Source of the DNA: Prauserella halophila
Lineage (GTDB): Bacteria; Actinomycetota; Actinomycetes; Mycobacteriales; Pseudonocardiaceae
Length of the DNA: 64,000 bases
Assembly: GCF_024171895.1 (NCBI RefSeq)
Contig: NZ_JAMTCQ010000009.1
Coordinates: 471,318-535,317 of the forward strand
Reading direction: 5' to 3'
Shown here: one piece after another, positions 25,853 to 33,913 of the stretch
Layout: each line of letters opens with the position of its first letter
Numbering within the stretch: the stretch's first letter is position 1
Position numbers and translations under genes: made by a program
The notes under the pieces: generated by a model
What the model was told of the DNA's origin: nothing
Databases searched by the model: none
What the model saw: the letters and a program-made list of their open reading frames with translations, nothing else

Positions 25853-26596
25853 CTACATGGACCGCCAGGTGTTGCGGAACACCTGGGCGAGGTTCTCGTC
25901 GGTCGCGGGAAGGCAGTGGATGCCGGCGTCGGCGTCGGTGAAGGTCACGACGCGTCCGTGGCCGATGACGTCGAGGATCCTGAAGGGCAGGCTGCGCTCG
26001 GGCCGGCCGTCGGGCGTGGTGCCGGCGACGAACACGTCGTGCGCGGCGGCGCGCGGGGCTGCGAGCAGCTCGGCGAGTCGCGTCTCGGCGCTCGGTTCCG
26101 CGGCGAACAGGTTCTGGTCCTCGTCCCGCTGCGTGTAGGCCCGTTTCGTGGTGTGCACGGGCGTGATCGACGCGGGCGGGAACGCGGGCAGCTCACCGAG
26201 GAAGACGTCGATCACGTGGTCACCGTCGACGGTGACGAGACCGACGGTGCCGCGATCGACCCGCAGGTTGACGGTTTCGCCCCCGGCGGTGGCGACTGCG
26301 CCGTCGTGGTTACCGGCCGGGTCGGCGAACTGGCTGCGGCGGTACAGCTGCCGTAGCGGCGTGGCCAGTACGCGAAGGGCGTGACGGAACTCGCGGGTGA
26401 GTACCTCGTTGCGGGTGGCGAGGCCGAGGTCGGCCAGTTCGCGCATGCCGCGGCCGGCGACCTCGGAGCCGAGCACCTCGGGGACGTACACCTCGTTGCT
26501 GCCGAGCAACGGGTGAGGTTCCCCGAGTTGCTCGAGTTCCCAGATGCGCTCCAGCGTCATCCGCTCGATGACGACGGGCGTGTCGAGGACACCCAC
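25853..26596 (-). CDS. EspG-family ESX secretion chaperone
   Basis: Predicted EspG-type cytosolic chaperone (247 residues) of the kind that binds PE-PPE heterodimers and delivers them to a type VII secretion machine. It starts GVLDTPVVIERMTLERIWEL, has the central ELPAFPPASITPV region and ends with a C-terminal strand-helix DENLAQVFRNTWRSM. The start is GTG 26596, three bases after the PPE-like gene stop, so it is the last gene of the ESX cassette. No EccC ATPase or other machinery genes are nearby, so it must serve an apparatus encoded elsewhere. Confidence 0.85.
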   Translation of the reverse strand: MGVLDTPVVIERMTLERIWELEQLGEPHPLLGSNEVYVPEVLGSEVAGRGMRELADLGLATRNEVLTREFRHALRVLATPLRQLYRRSQFADPAGNHDGAVATAGGETVNLRVDRGTVGLVTVDGDHVIDVFLGELPAFPPASITPVHTTKRAYTQRDEDQNLFAAEPSAETRLAELLAAPRAAAHDVFVAGTTPDGRPERSLPFRILDVIGHGRVVTFTDADAGIHCLPATDENLAQVFRNTWRSM

Positions 26597-26599
26597 CGG

Positions 26600-27976
26600 C
26601 TACTCGCCGATGACGGGCGGTGTGACGACCCGGCCGGTCTCGGGGTCGCGGAGGACCTCGTCGTTCTCGGTGAGGTCGAAGTGCTCGTCGGTGTCGGCGA
26701 CGTACTTGCGCTGGTGTTCCTCGTTGCCGTTGCCGTTGCCGTTACCGCCCCGGCCTGCGCCGCCCATCATGCCCGCGCCGCCGCGGCCGCCTGCCGCAGT
26801 GGTCGAGGCGCTCGTGCCGCCGGGGCTGGTGGGTCCGGCGGATCCGGGGGTTCCAGGGGTCGCGCCGGTCATCTTGCCTGCACCGGGAGCCGCGCCTGCG
26901 CCTCCGCCTATGCCGCTGCCTCCGCCCGTGGCGCCCACGCCGGGCACCGGGACACGGCCGCCGCCGCCAACTCCACCGCCGGTGCCGAGACCGGGAGTTC
27001 CAGGAGCGCGAGTGCCGACCGGGCCGAAGCCGGGCGGGTTCGGGCCGCCGGGAGCGCCGGTACCGGTGCCTACGGTGCCCGGGATGTTCGACGTCGGGTG
27101 GTTCGCCACGGGCGGTACCGCGGTGGACGGCGGCGTGACAGCGGACGTGCCGGTGCTGTCGTCGCCCGGCGCCGGGTAGGTGGGCGTACCGGTGCCGGGC
27201 CCGTGGTCGTTCGGCTGTGCGGCGTCCGGTGCGTTGTCGGCTGTAGTGTAGCTGGGTGCCGGCGCGGTCGGATCGGTCGATGTCCGGTGGTTGCCTGTGC
27301 TGTCTGCGCTACGGCTGTCGGCGTCGTTGCCGGTGGCGGGAATGTCGATGACGTCTGTGCTCGAGCGCGGACTGTCGATGTCGGCTTCGTGTTTCCTGGC
27401 ACCCGAGCCGTCGCCCGCGAACTGCGGGACGTCGGGGTACTCCTTGATCAGCGAGCCCTGCAGTTCCGTGGAGTGCCCTTCGAGTTCCTTGAGCTTCTGC
27501 TGCGCGAACGCCAGCTGGGCATTGCGCTGGTTGACGAGGCCTTCGGTGTCGGTGTCCCAGGGCGTGGCGTCGTTGAGCAGGTTCGTCTGCGGCTCCTTGT
27601 CGGAAATGTCCGGCATCGTATTCTTGGCGGAGTCGTAGGTGGACCCGGCTGCGGCGTTCGTGAACTGGTTCTGGGCGTAGCCCTCGGCGATTTCATCGAG
27701 GGCTTTCGTGGCGTCCTTCAGCCTGGTGGACACGATGTCGGAACCCTGGCCGGACCAGGCGCTCTCCAGCTTCTGCAGGGTGCTGGAGATGTCGGTTGCG
27801 GCAAGGTTGTAGTCCGAGGCGACGCTGCCGGCCTGGTCGGCCACCTGGTGCCATGGCCCGGAGTTGCCCTGGCGGATGCGGCGGGCGGCCTCGGGAGTCG
27901 CCAGGACTCCCGCATCACCGAACAGGTCGTCGAAGACCCCTTTGCCGCTGAAATCGACCCCGTCGAACATGCTCAC
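26600..27976 (-). CDS. PPE-like ESX substrate with Gly/Pro-rich tail
   Basis: Protein of 458 residues. The N-terminal about 175 residues are alpha-helical with a WxG-type turn (LESAWSGQGSD), resembling PPE/WXG100 substrates, and contain AEGYAQNQFTNAA. A low-complexity middle, first Ser/Thr/Asp-rich then Gly/Pro-rich (GGGVGGGGRVPVPGVGATGG), is followed by an ordered tail (RKYVADTDEHFDL and ETGRVVTPPVIGE) that is likely a conserved element. It has no signal peptide, consistent with type VII export. It lies between the DUF3558 lipoprotein and EspG genes, and is probably the EspG client. Confidence 0.75.
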   Translation of the reverse strand: MSMFDGVDFSGKGVFDDLFGDAGVLATPEAARRIRQGNSGPWHQVADQAGSVASDYNLAATDISSTLQKLESAWSGQGSDIVSTRLKDATKALDEIAEGYAQNQFTNAAAGSTYDSAKNTMPDISDKEPQTNLLNDATPWDTDTEGLVNQRNAQLAFAQQKLKELEGHSTELQGSLIKEYPDVPQFAGDGSGARKHEADIDSPRSSTDVIDIPATGNDADSRSADSTGNHRTSTDPTAPAPSYTTADNAPDAAQPNDHGPGTGTPTYPAPGDDSTGTSAVTPPSTAVPPVANHPTSNIPGTVGTGTGAPGGPNPPGFGPVGTRAPGTPGLGTGGGVGGGGRVPVPGVGATGGGSGIGGGAGAAPGAGKMTGATPGTPGSAGPTSPGGTSASTTAAGGRGGAGMMGGAGRGGNGNGNGNEEHQRKYVADTDEHFDLTENDEVLRDPETGRVVTPPVIGE

Positions 27977-27991
27977 GACGATTCCCCCTCG

Positions 27992-28639
27992 TTACGCCTT
28001 GGCTTTGAGATTGCTGATGACGTCCTCGGTCAGCCGAGCCGCGCCGGCGCACGGATCCTTGTCGCTGCTGGCGACGACGCTGATGGCGTATTCATTGGCG
28101 ATGCCGACTGCGACCGTGCAGTCTCGAGAGTCCGTCGACGCCTGATAACGAACCGCCGGGTAGCCGCCGATCGGCTTGATCGCCTCGAACATGTCGACAG
28201 TTGGCCGCGTGTTCTTGTACTGAGCGCTCAAGCCCTGGCCGGTACCGGTGTCATAACCAAGTAGGAACCCCGAGGACTGTTCGGGATTGCTCCAGTAGCA
28301 GCTCGGGCCGGCTGCAGCTCTGTCCGGCTCGCCTTGGACGACCTTGCCGAGTGCGGCTCTGATCTGGTCCGGTGTCAGTCCCTTGCATGGGTCACCGGAT
28401 ACGACCGATTTCGGGAGTGGGTTGGTGACGGCCGGTGCGCCGCTGTGGGGCAGGTCGGTCGTGGTGTCGGACGAGTTGGAGGACGGCGGTGTCGTCTGCT
28501 CGTCCGAGGTCGGTGCTTGGCTGTTGGCTGGACTGGACGGTCCTGGGGCGGGTTCGGCCTGTCCCTCGGATTCGCCGGAACATCCGGCCAGAAGCAGGAG
28601 CGCTCCGGCTACGAGTCCAGTGATGGTGCGGGTGGTCAC
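27992..28639 (-). CDS. DUF3558-family lipoprotein
   Basis: Lipoprotein of 215 residues. The signal peptide TTRTITGLVAGALLLLAGC gives a lipidated Cys. A Ser/Thr/Pro-rich spacer precedes a DUF3558 domain, with GDPCKGLTPDQIRAALG, SCYWSN and a later SRDCTVAVG providing the usual cysteines. The start is GTG 28639, overlapping the upstream gene stop (GTGA). DUF3558 function is unknown; the domain is frequent beside ESX-type genes in this bacterial group. The tandem kinases at 11-15 kb carry similar Cys-containing repeats outside the membrane. Confidence 0.85.
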   Translation of the reverse strand: MTTRTITGLVAGALLLLAGCSGESEGQAEPAPGPSSPANSQAPTSDEQTTPPSSNSSDTTTDLPHSGAPAVTNPLPKSVVSGDPCKGLTPDQIRAALGKVVQGEPDRAAAGPSCYWSNPEQSSGFLLGYDTGTGQGLSAQYKNTRPTVDMFEAIKPIGGYPAVRYQASTDSRDCTVAVGIANEYAISVVASSDKDPCAGAARLTEDVISNLKAKA

Positions 28640-29163
28640 AGGTATCCTTCGCCGGAGTCCTCGCCGCCGGCCTTCTTGACGTCCTTGTCGGCCTGGTCTT
28701 CCTGTTCCTCGTTGACGTCGATCACCCGGGCCAGCTTGTCCTTCAGGCTCTGCAACATGTCCCGGAACTGTTCGGTAGTCGCGTGGCCGGCGTCGAAGGC
28801 AGTCCGGTCGTTTTGGGTGAACGATGTGCACATGTGCACCTCGGCAGGCGTTCCAATTTGGCGAGCACGGTCCGTCTTCAGCGCCAGCTGGTCGAGGTGC
28901 TCCCAGTGCTGGAGGAATTCCTGGTACACGCCGCGGGCCTCGTCCGGGTCGAACTCGACTTTGCCGCCAGGCGCGCCGGGGTCGCTCTCCTTACCGTCCA
29001 CGACGATGTTCATGTTCGTGAACATCTGCGCGGCTTCGTAGCTGGCCATCATGGCCTGGCCCATCCCGCCGATACCGGCGGCTGTCATGCCGGCCTCCCA
29101 CTGCGTTTGCGTGGGTTCCTGCGGCGATGCCGTGCCCTGCCCACTGGCGTTGTTCTCGGTCAT
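28636..29163 (-). CDS. Alpha-helical protein heading the ESX cassette
   Basis: Hypothetical 175-residue protein, mostly helical, with a Gly/Met-rich early segment (GIGGMGQAMMASYEAAQMF), a heptad-like middle (ARGVYQEFLQHWEHLDQLAL) and an acidic tail. It has no signal or membrane helix. It is the first gene of the four-gene minus-strand unit with DUF3558, PPE-like and EspG. It may therefore be the PE-like partner of the PPE-like protein, but no YxxxD/E export signal is obvious. The start is ATG 29163 after GGGGAGGGG. Confidence 0.7.
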   Translation of the reverse strand: MTENNASGQGTASPQEPTQTQWEAGMTAAGIGGMGQAMMASYEAAQMFTNMNIVVDGKESDPGAPGGKVEFDPDEARGVYQEFLQHWEHLDQLALKTDRARQIGTPAEVHMCTSFTQNDRTAFDAGHATTEQFRDMLQSLKDKLARVIDVNEEQEDQADKDVKKAGGEDSGEGYL

Positions 29164-29287
29164 GATCCGGCCCCTCCCCGAGCCCCAAGAATGCCCACTC
29201 ACCACGTCTGCCGGGTGATTCTAACGCGCGTTTACTTCGCCGTGTGTCGATTCGACCACACCGCGCATGCTCAGGACCGCGCAGTTG

Positions 29288-29708
29288 TCAGGACCGCTCC
29301 GCACCGCCGGTGGTGGCGGTGACCGTGGACACGTACATGTCGAGCAGCTGCGCATGCGCGTGAGGACGGCGTCGATCGCCCTGTCCTCGGCGAAGGTATC
29401 GACCTCCCACAGCATCGGCTCTTCGAACAGGTTCGTGCGGGACGGCAGTTCACCGGGCAGTTCGCGCCGCGCGCGTTCGAACTCGTCGGTCAACTGTCCG
29501 CATACGGCCTCGAGTGCGGGGGGAGTCCTCCGGGACGCCTGCGGCTTTCGCCGCTGTTGCCTTCCACACCGCTGCGTCTCCGGCAGCGACGACGGTGAAC
29601 GCCTCCCGCAGGTCGGTGCTGTGTTCCTTCCACCAGCGATGGAACTCCGCCTGACGTTCCTCCGCCTCCGCGTGGCCGCGCTTCGTCCGTGTCGAACAGC
29701 ATCCCCAT
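29288..29708 (-). pseudogene. Hypothetical gene broken by three frameshifts
   Basis: Reading from ATG 29708 (GGAAGGGG upstream) gives MGMLFDTDEAR. The coding signal then shifts frame near 29680 (GHAEAEERQAEFHRWWKEH, then LREAFTVVAAGDAAVWKATA), again at a run of six G near 29517-29522 (PALEAVCGQLTDEFERARRE and NLFEEPMLWEVDTFAEDRA), and once more near 29349-29360 (AHAQLLDMYVSTVTATTGG) to a TGA at 29288. Joined, this is a coherent charged protein of about 139 residues of unknown family. Three shifts suggest true decay, though the homopolymer could be a sequencing error. Confidence 0.65.
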
Positions 29709-29782
29709 GCGTGGTCCCCTTCCACAGGCGCCAGCGTGATCCGCCGCCATCGTGCCACCGGTTGCCGATATAGCCTCGCGGC

Positions 29783-30610
29783 ATGCCGTTGATCCTCGCC
29801 GGGACGCCGCTCGGCGACCGCAGTGACGCCAGCCCCCGTCTCGCGGAGGCGCTGCGGACCGCCGACGTCATCGCCGCCGAGGACACGCGCCGCCTGCGAG
29901 CACTGGCGACGGCGCTGGACGTCGCGCCGGTGGCCAAGGTCGTGAGCTTCTACGAGGACGTCGAGAGCGCGCGGTTGCCGAGACTGCTGGAGACCGTCCG
30001 GGACGGTGACACCGTGGTGCTGGTGACCGACGCGGGGATGCCGAGCGTGTCCGACCCCGGCTTCCGCCTGGTCGCGGCGTGCGCGGCGGAGGACCTGCCA
30101 GTCAGCTGCGTGCCGGGGCCGTCGGCCGTGACGACGGCGCTGGCGCTGTCCGGCCTCGCGCCGGACCGGTTCTGCTTCGACGGCTTCGCGCCCCGCAAAC
30201 CCGGTGAGCGTACGCGCTGGTTCGCCGAGCTCGCCGAGGAGAAACGTACGACCGTGTTCTTCGAATCGCCGCACCGGTTGGCCTCGCTGCTGGCGGACGC
30301 GGCGGAACAGCTGGGGGCCGACCGCCGTGCCGCAGTGTGCCGCGAGCTCACGAAGACGTACGAGCAGGTGCGCCGCGGCACGCTGGGCGAACTCGCGGAG
30401 TGGGCCGCCGACGGGGTGCGCGGCGAGATCACCGTCGTGCTGGCTGGCGCCGCGCCACGGGACGTGAGCGTCGCCGACCTGGTCGGGGATGTCACCCGGC
30501 GGGTCGAGGCGGGCGAACGCCTCAAGTCCGTGGCGGCGGAGGTCGCGAAGGAGACCGGGGTGTCGAAGAAGGAGCTCTACGACGCCGTCGTGGCCGCTCG
30601 GGCGGACTGA
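29783..30610 (+). CDS. rsmI: 16S rRNA (cytidine1402-2'-O)-methyltransferase
   Basis: SAM-dependent methylase acting on C1402 of 16S rRNA in the decoding centre; 275 residues. The signature blocks are LILAGTPLGD, AAEDTRRLR, VLVTDAGMPSVSDPG, CVPGPSAVTTALALSG, FFESPHRL and CRELTKTYEQV. A probable -10 TATAGC eight bases before the ATG implies a leaderless or very short leader transcript. The 3' end overlaps the convergent pabB by 34 bp. The position beside pabB matches the mycobacterial order. Confidence 0.95.
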   Translation: MPLILAGTPLGDRSDASPRLAEALRTADVIAAEDTRRLRALATALDVAPVAKVVSFYEDVESARLPRLLETVRDGDTVVLVTDAGMPSVSDPGFRLVAACAAEDLPVSCVPGPSAVTTALALSGLAPDRFCFDGFAPRKPGERTRWFAELAEEKRTTVFFESPHRLASLLADAAEQLGADRRAAVCRELTKTYEQVRRGTLGELAEWAADGVRGEITVVLAGAAPRDVSVADLVGDVTRRVEAGERLKSVAAEVAKETGVSKKELYDAVVAARAD

Positions 30611-32091
30611 CCGGCAGCCGGGTCGCCGGTCTCGCGGCCGTCGGGTGGCGAGGCGAGCAGGGTTTCCAGCGGGGCGGCCTTGTCGAGGCATTCGTGCCAT
30701 TCGGCGCGGGCGTCCGAATCGGCCGTGATGCCGCCGCCGACGCCGACGTGGACCTCACCCGCCGCGATCTCGAACGTCCGGATCGCCACGTTGAGCTCCG
30801 TGCCCGCGATCGGCGAAGCGAGGCCGATCGCGCCGGTGTAGAGCCCGCGCGCGACCGGTTCGAGTTCGGCGATCAGGTCCAGCGCACGGATCTTGGGCGC
30901 GCCGGTGACCGAGCCCGGGGGGAACGCCGCGTGCAGCAACGACGTGTCATCGCTGGTCGGGGCGAGTGTGCCGACGACCGTCGAGTCGAGGTGCCACACG
31001 CCCGGCGCGGGCCGGACGGCGAGCAGTTCCGGCACGTGCACGCTGCCGATCTCGCAGACGCGCCCCAGGTCGTTGCGCACCAGGTCGGTGATCATCACGT
31101 TCTCGGCCACGTCCTTGACCGACTCGCGGAGCAGGTGCGCACCGGCGTCGTCCTGCGGGCCACGGCGGGGGCGGGTGCCTTTGATCGGCGTGGACCGCAC
31201 CGTCGCACCGTGGCGGGAGACGAACAGTTCCGGTGACATCGACACCGCGGCGCCCCATTCTCCGGCGAGGTAGGCGGCGCGAGCCGGGCGCAGACGGCGG
31301 GTGCCCTCGGTGAACAGCGCGAGGGGCGAGCCGTCGAAGACACCGGTGAATCGGGTGCAGATGTTGGCCTGGAACACCTCACCCGCTCCGATGGCGCGCA
31401 CGCACTCGGTGACGGCGCGTTCGTGGTCGGCGCGGGCAGGCCGGTGCAGGGACGTCGCCTGCCAGGTGGGTGCCGCCGGACCTGCGCCGGTGAACTCGGC
31501 GGTGGCTGCACCGGCGGTGACTGCATCGGTGCCGGGTTCGCTGGTGCCGGGTTCGCCGGAGGTTGCGCCCGCGAGCAGCTGTCGGAACTCGTCGGGGTCG
31601 GCGTCGCCGCCGGGAGTGCCATCGAGGGCTTCGAACCACCATCGACCCTCGGCGTCGAGGCGCAGTACGTGACCGGCCCAGCCCCACGCCGCGGGCGGCA
31701 GCGGTCCGTGGCGCCGCGACGGATCGGCCAGGTCGTAGGAGAGGTAGCCCATCCAGCCGCCGCCGACTGCGTCGGACGGTGTCGAGTCGGACGGTGTCGA
31801 GTCGGATGGTGTCGAGTCGGGCGGTGTCGAATCGGGCGGGACATCCGCGGACGCGGGATTGCCCGGACCGTCGGTTCCGACAGGGAGCCGGGACGGTGCG
31901 GCGAGGGCCCCGGTGAGCTCGGCCTCGGGCTCGAGGTGGACCGATGGTGCGACGACGGCGCGGGAGCCGAACCAGTCGCCGGTCAGAGCGGCGGGCCCCG
32001 GTATGCCGTGTTCACGGGCGCGGCGGTCCAGCACGACGAGGACCTGTTCGGGGGACAGGTCGCAGTCGAGTGCCGTTCGCCGTAGCCGCAT
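30577..32091 (-). CDS. pabB: Aminodeoxychorismate synthase component I
   Basis: Chorismate-using enzyme that, with a PabA glutaminase, makes aminodeoxychorismate for folate. The 504-residue protein carries the family blocks VFQANICTRFTG, SPELFVSRHG, STPIKGTRPRRG, MITDLVRNDLGRV, STVVGTLAP and GSVTGAPKIRALDLI. A linker near residues 84-107 repeats PPDSTPSDSTPSD, encoded by a 15-bp tandem repeat and absent from typical PabB. No pabA or pabC is adjacent. The gene is convergent with and slightly overlaps rsmI. Confidence 0.9.
   Translation of the reverse strand: MRLRRTALDCDLSPEQVLVVLDRRAREHGIPGPAALTGDWFGSRAVVAPSVHLEPEAELTGALAAPSRLPVGTDGPGNPASADVPPDSTPPDSTPSDSTPSDSTPSDAVGGGWMGYLSYDLADPSRRHGPLPPAAWGWAGHVLRLDAEGRWWFEALDGTPGGDADPDEFRQLLAGATSGEPGTSEPGTDAVTAGAATAEFTGAGPAAPTWQATSLHRPARADHERAVTECVRAIGAGEVFQANICTRFTGVFDGSPLALFTEGTRRLRPARAAYLAGEWGAAVSMSPELFVSRHGATVRSTPIKGTRPRRGPQDDAGAHLLRESVKDVAENVMITDLVRNDLGRVCEIGSVHVPELLAVRPAPGVWHLDSTVVGTLAPTSDDTSLLHAAFPPGSVTGAPKIRALDLIAELEPVARGLYTGAIGLASPIAGTELNVAIRTFEIAAGEVHVGVGGGITADSDARAEWHECLDKAAPLETLLASPPDGRETGDPAAGQSARAATTAS
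31771..31840. repeat. 15-bp tandem repeat inside pabB
   Basis: GTCGGACGGTGTCGA and close variants are repeated about 4.6 times in frame, encoding the DSTPS unit of the PabB linker. Being a multiple of three, copy-number change would keep the frame and alter only the linker length. Confidence 0.8.
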
Positions 32092-32212
32092 ACCCGACCA
32101 TTGTCACCCGGTCGGTGGCGGAATCGGACGGGAAGGTGTCCAACGCGACGATCGGGTTCGTTCCGTGTGATCGGCACGGGCGCGGCGGCCCGGTCGCAGC
32201 TACGTTCGCGGC

Positions 32213-33232
32213 ATGGACGTCAGGCCCGTGGAGACCGAGCGGATCGCCAAGGTGACCGGGGCGGACTCTGCGAACCGCACCGACGAACGGTTCGCGTTCG
32301 CCGCGACCGACCTCGGCATCCTGTGGGATGCGGGCGGCGACAGGGTGTTCGCCCTGTTCGGCGACACCTTCGGCGACGGCTGGGGCGGTCACGGCGCCGG
32401 TCCGGCCTCGGCGGACTGGCGCAGCAACGTGCTCGCGTGGTCGAGCGCGCGCGAGCTTTCCGGCGGGTTGCCGTGGGACGGTGTCGTGGCGCGGCCGGGC
32501 GGTGGGGCGGCGCAGGTCATCCCCTCGGGCAGGCGGGAGGTGACGGTCGTCCCGAACGGCGCGATCACCGTCGACGGCGTGCATTACGCGCACTACATGT
32601 CGGTGCGGGAGTGGGGAAAGCCCGGCCATTGGCGGACGAACCATGCGGGCGTCGCGGTGTCCTACGACGACGGGAGCACGTGGCGCAGACCCCGCTCGGC
32701 GCGGTGGCCGAACCGCCACGGCCGTAGCAGGTTCCAGCTCGGCGCGTTCGCCCGCGACGGCGAGTACGTGCTGCTGTTCGGCACCACCAACGGCAGGTAC
32801 GGAGTGCCGTATCTCGCCCGGGTGCGGCCGTCGGACCTGCTGCGGGTGCGGGCGTACGAGTACTGGGACGGTTCCGGCTGGCGCGGCGACGAGGACGCGA
32901 CGGCACCGCTGTTCGACGGCCCGGCCGGGGAGATGTCCGTCGGCCACCACCGCGGATGCGGGCGCTGGTTGCTGCTGCACCTCGACGAACCACGCCGCGG
33001 CATCGTGATCCGCACCGCGCCCACGCCGACCGGCCCGTGGACCGGGGGCGACGTCGTCGTCTCCGGCGACGAACACCCCGCGATCTACGGCGGATTCCTG
33101 CACCCCTGGTCGCTCGACGGGACGTTGGACGACGCGCCCGGCCCGTCCGGCGGGTTCGATGTCTACTACCTGGTCTCGCAGTGGGGCCCGTACAACGTGT
33201 TCCTCACCCGGACCCGGTTCGAGATCCGGTAG
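32213..33232 (+). CDS. DUF4185 beta-propeller-like protein
   Basis: Protein of 339 residues matching the DUF4185 pattern: RFAFAATDLGILWDAGG, ALFGDTFGDGWGG, HYAHYMSVREWG, VSYDDGSTWRR, NGRYGVPYLARV and the ending DVYYLVSQWGPYNVFLTRT. Members look like five-bladed glycosidase-type propellers, but no reaction is established. There is no signal peptide, so it appears cytosolic unless exported unconventionally. It is divergent from pabB and convergent with the GH25-like gene. Confidence 0.8.
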   Translation: MDVRPVETERIAKVTGADSANRTDERFAFAATDLGILWDAGGDRVFALFGDTFGDGWGGHGAGPASADWRSNVLAWSSARELSGGLPWDGVVARPGGGAAQVIPSGRREVTVVPNGAITVDGVHYAHYMSVREWGKPGHWRTNHAGVAVSYDDGSTWRRPRSARWPNRHGRSRFQLGAFARDGEYVLLFGTTNGRYGVPYLARVRPSDLLRVRAYEYWDGSGWRGDEDATAPLFDGPAGEMSVGHHRGCGRWLLLHLDEPRRGIVIRTAPTPTGPWTGGDVVVSGDEHPAIYGGFLHPWSLDGTLDDAPGPSGGFDVYYLVSQWGPYNVFLTRTRFEIR

Positions 33233-33236
33233 CGGC

Positions 33237-33830
33237 TCACAGCAGGACGTCGGTGAGGGTGAAGGGGTAGACGAGCGACGACGTCGCGGCGGGACAGTCC
33301 CCCGTGTGCTGGTGGACACCGAGTCTGCTGTGGAACCAGCCGGGGCGGCCCGGGATGCCGTTGCGGCGCACGAGCCACAGCACGACACCGGAATCGGCCC
33401 ACTTGTCCGGGTGGAACCGGTGCTGCCAGTCCTCGAACTCGGCGTAGACCAGCACCTTGCCGATGCCGGCCTCGCCGCGGATCGTCTTGATCCACGTCTT
33501 GACGAACCGATCGTCGATCCCTGCCGCGCGGACGTCGAGCGCGGGCGCGAGCACGCCGGGCGCGAACGCACCGAGTGGTGCGCCCGTGCGCACGACGTGC
33601 CGCGCCTGGTCGACGGCTCCGCCTTCCCTGGCCAGGTGGCGGATACCCGCGTGCACGCCCGCGTCGAGTGCGCGCGTGAGCTGCTGGGCCGATCCCGAGT
33701 CGCTCCAGTTGAGGTTCTCGGTGACGGTGACCGACGCGAACGTGACGGCCCTGCCACGCAACGCCGGCCAGTCGGGCACGGATTCGCGCAGGTGCAGGCC
33801 GACTCCGCTGGCGCCCGCGGGCTCCGTCAC
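33237..33830 (-). CDS. GH25-like (lysozyme-fold) hypothetical protein
   Basis: Protein of 197 residues with features of a GH25 TIM barrel: GVGLHLRESVPDWPALRGR, then VTFASVTVTENLNWSD, AGVHAGIRHLAREGG, PALDVRAAGIDDRFVKTW, VLVYAEFEDWQHR, VLWLVRRNGIPGRPGW and VHQHT. Asp in the ALDV strand would correspond to a catalytic acid. It lacks a signal peptide, so a wall-lytic role is doubtful. The start is GTG 33830 after AGGGGGA. The stop lies 4 bp from that of the convergent DUF4185 gene. Confidence 0.6.
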   Translation of the reverse strand: MTEPAGASGVGLHLRESVPDWPALRGRAVTFASVTVTENLNWSDSGSAQQLTRALDAGVHAGIRHLAREGGAVDQARHVVRTGAPLGAFAPGVLAPALDVRAAGIDDRFVKTWIKTIRGEAGIGKVLVYAEFEDWQHRFHPDKWADSGVVLWLVRRNGIPGRPGWFHSRLGVHQHTGDCPAATSSLVYPFTLTDVLL

Positions 33831-33871
33831 GAGTCCCCCTAGCTGCCGGAAGCGATGGTGACGGCCACCCT

Positions 33872-33889
33872 ACGTGCGTTCGCGCACGT
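33872..33889 (-). terminator. Hairpin with UUCG tetraloop after the ABC operon
   Basis: ACGTGCG-TTCG-CGCACGT is a perfect 7-bp stem with a UUCG loop, lying 24 bp past the ABC permease stop on the minus strand. It lacks a T-run. Likely an actinobacterial-type terminator. Confidence 0.55.
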
Positions 33890-33913
33890 CAGACGGCCAT
33901 CACCCGCGGCGTG

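Noticed and set aside
26750-27180. PE_PGRS-like or sequencing-artefact Gly-rich region
   Set aside because: It lies in frame within the PPE-like gene, between helical and conserved C-terminal parts, and is irregular rather than the GGA/GGN repeat of PE_PGRS.
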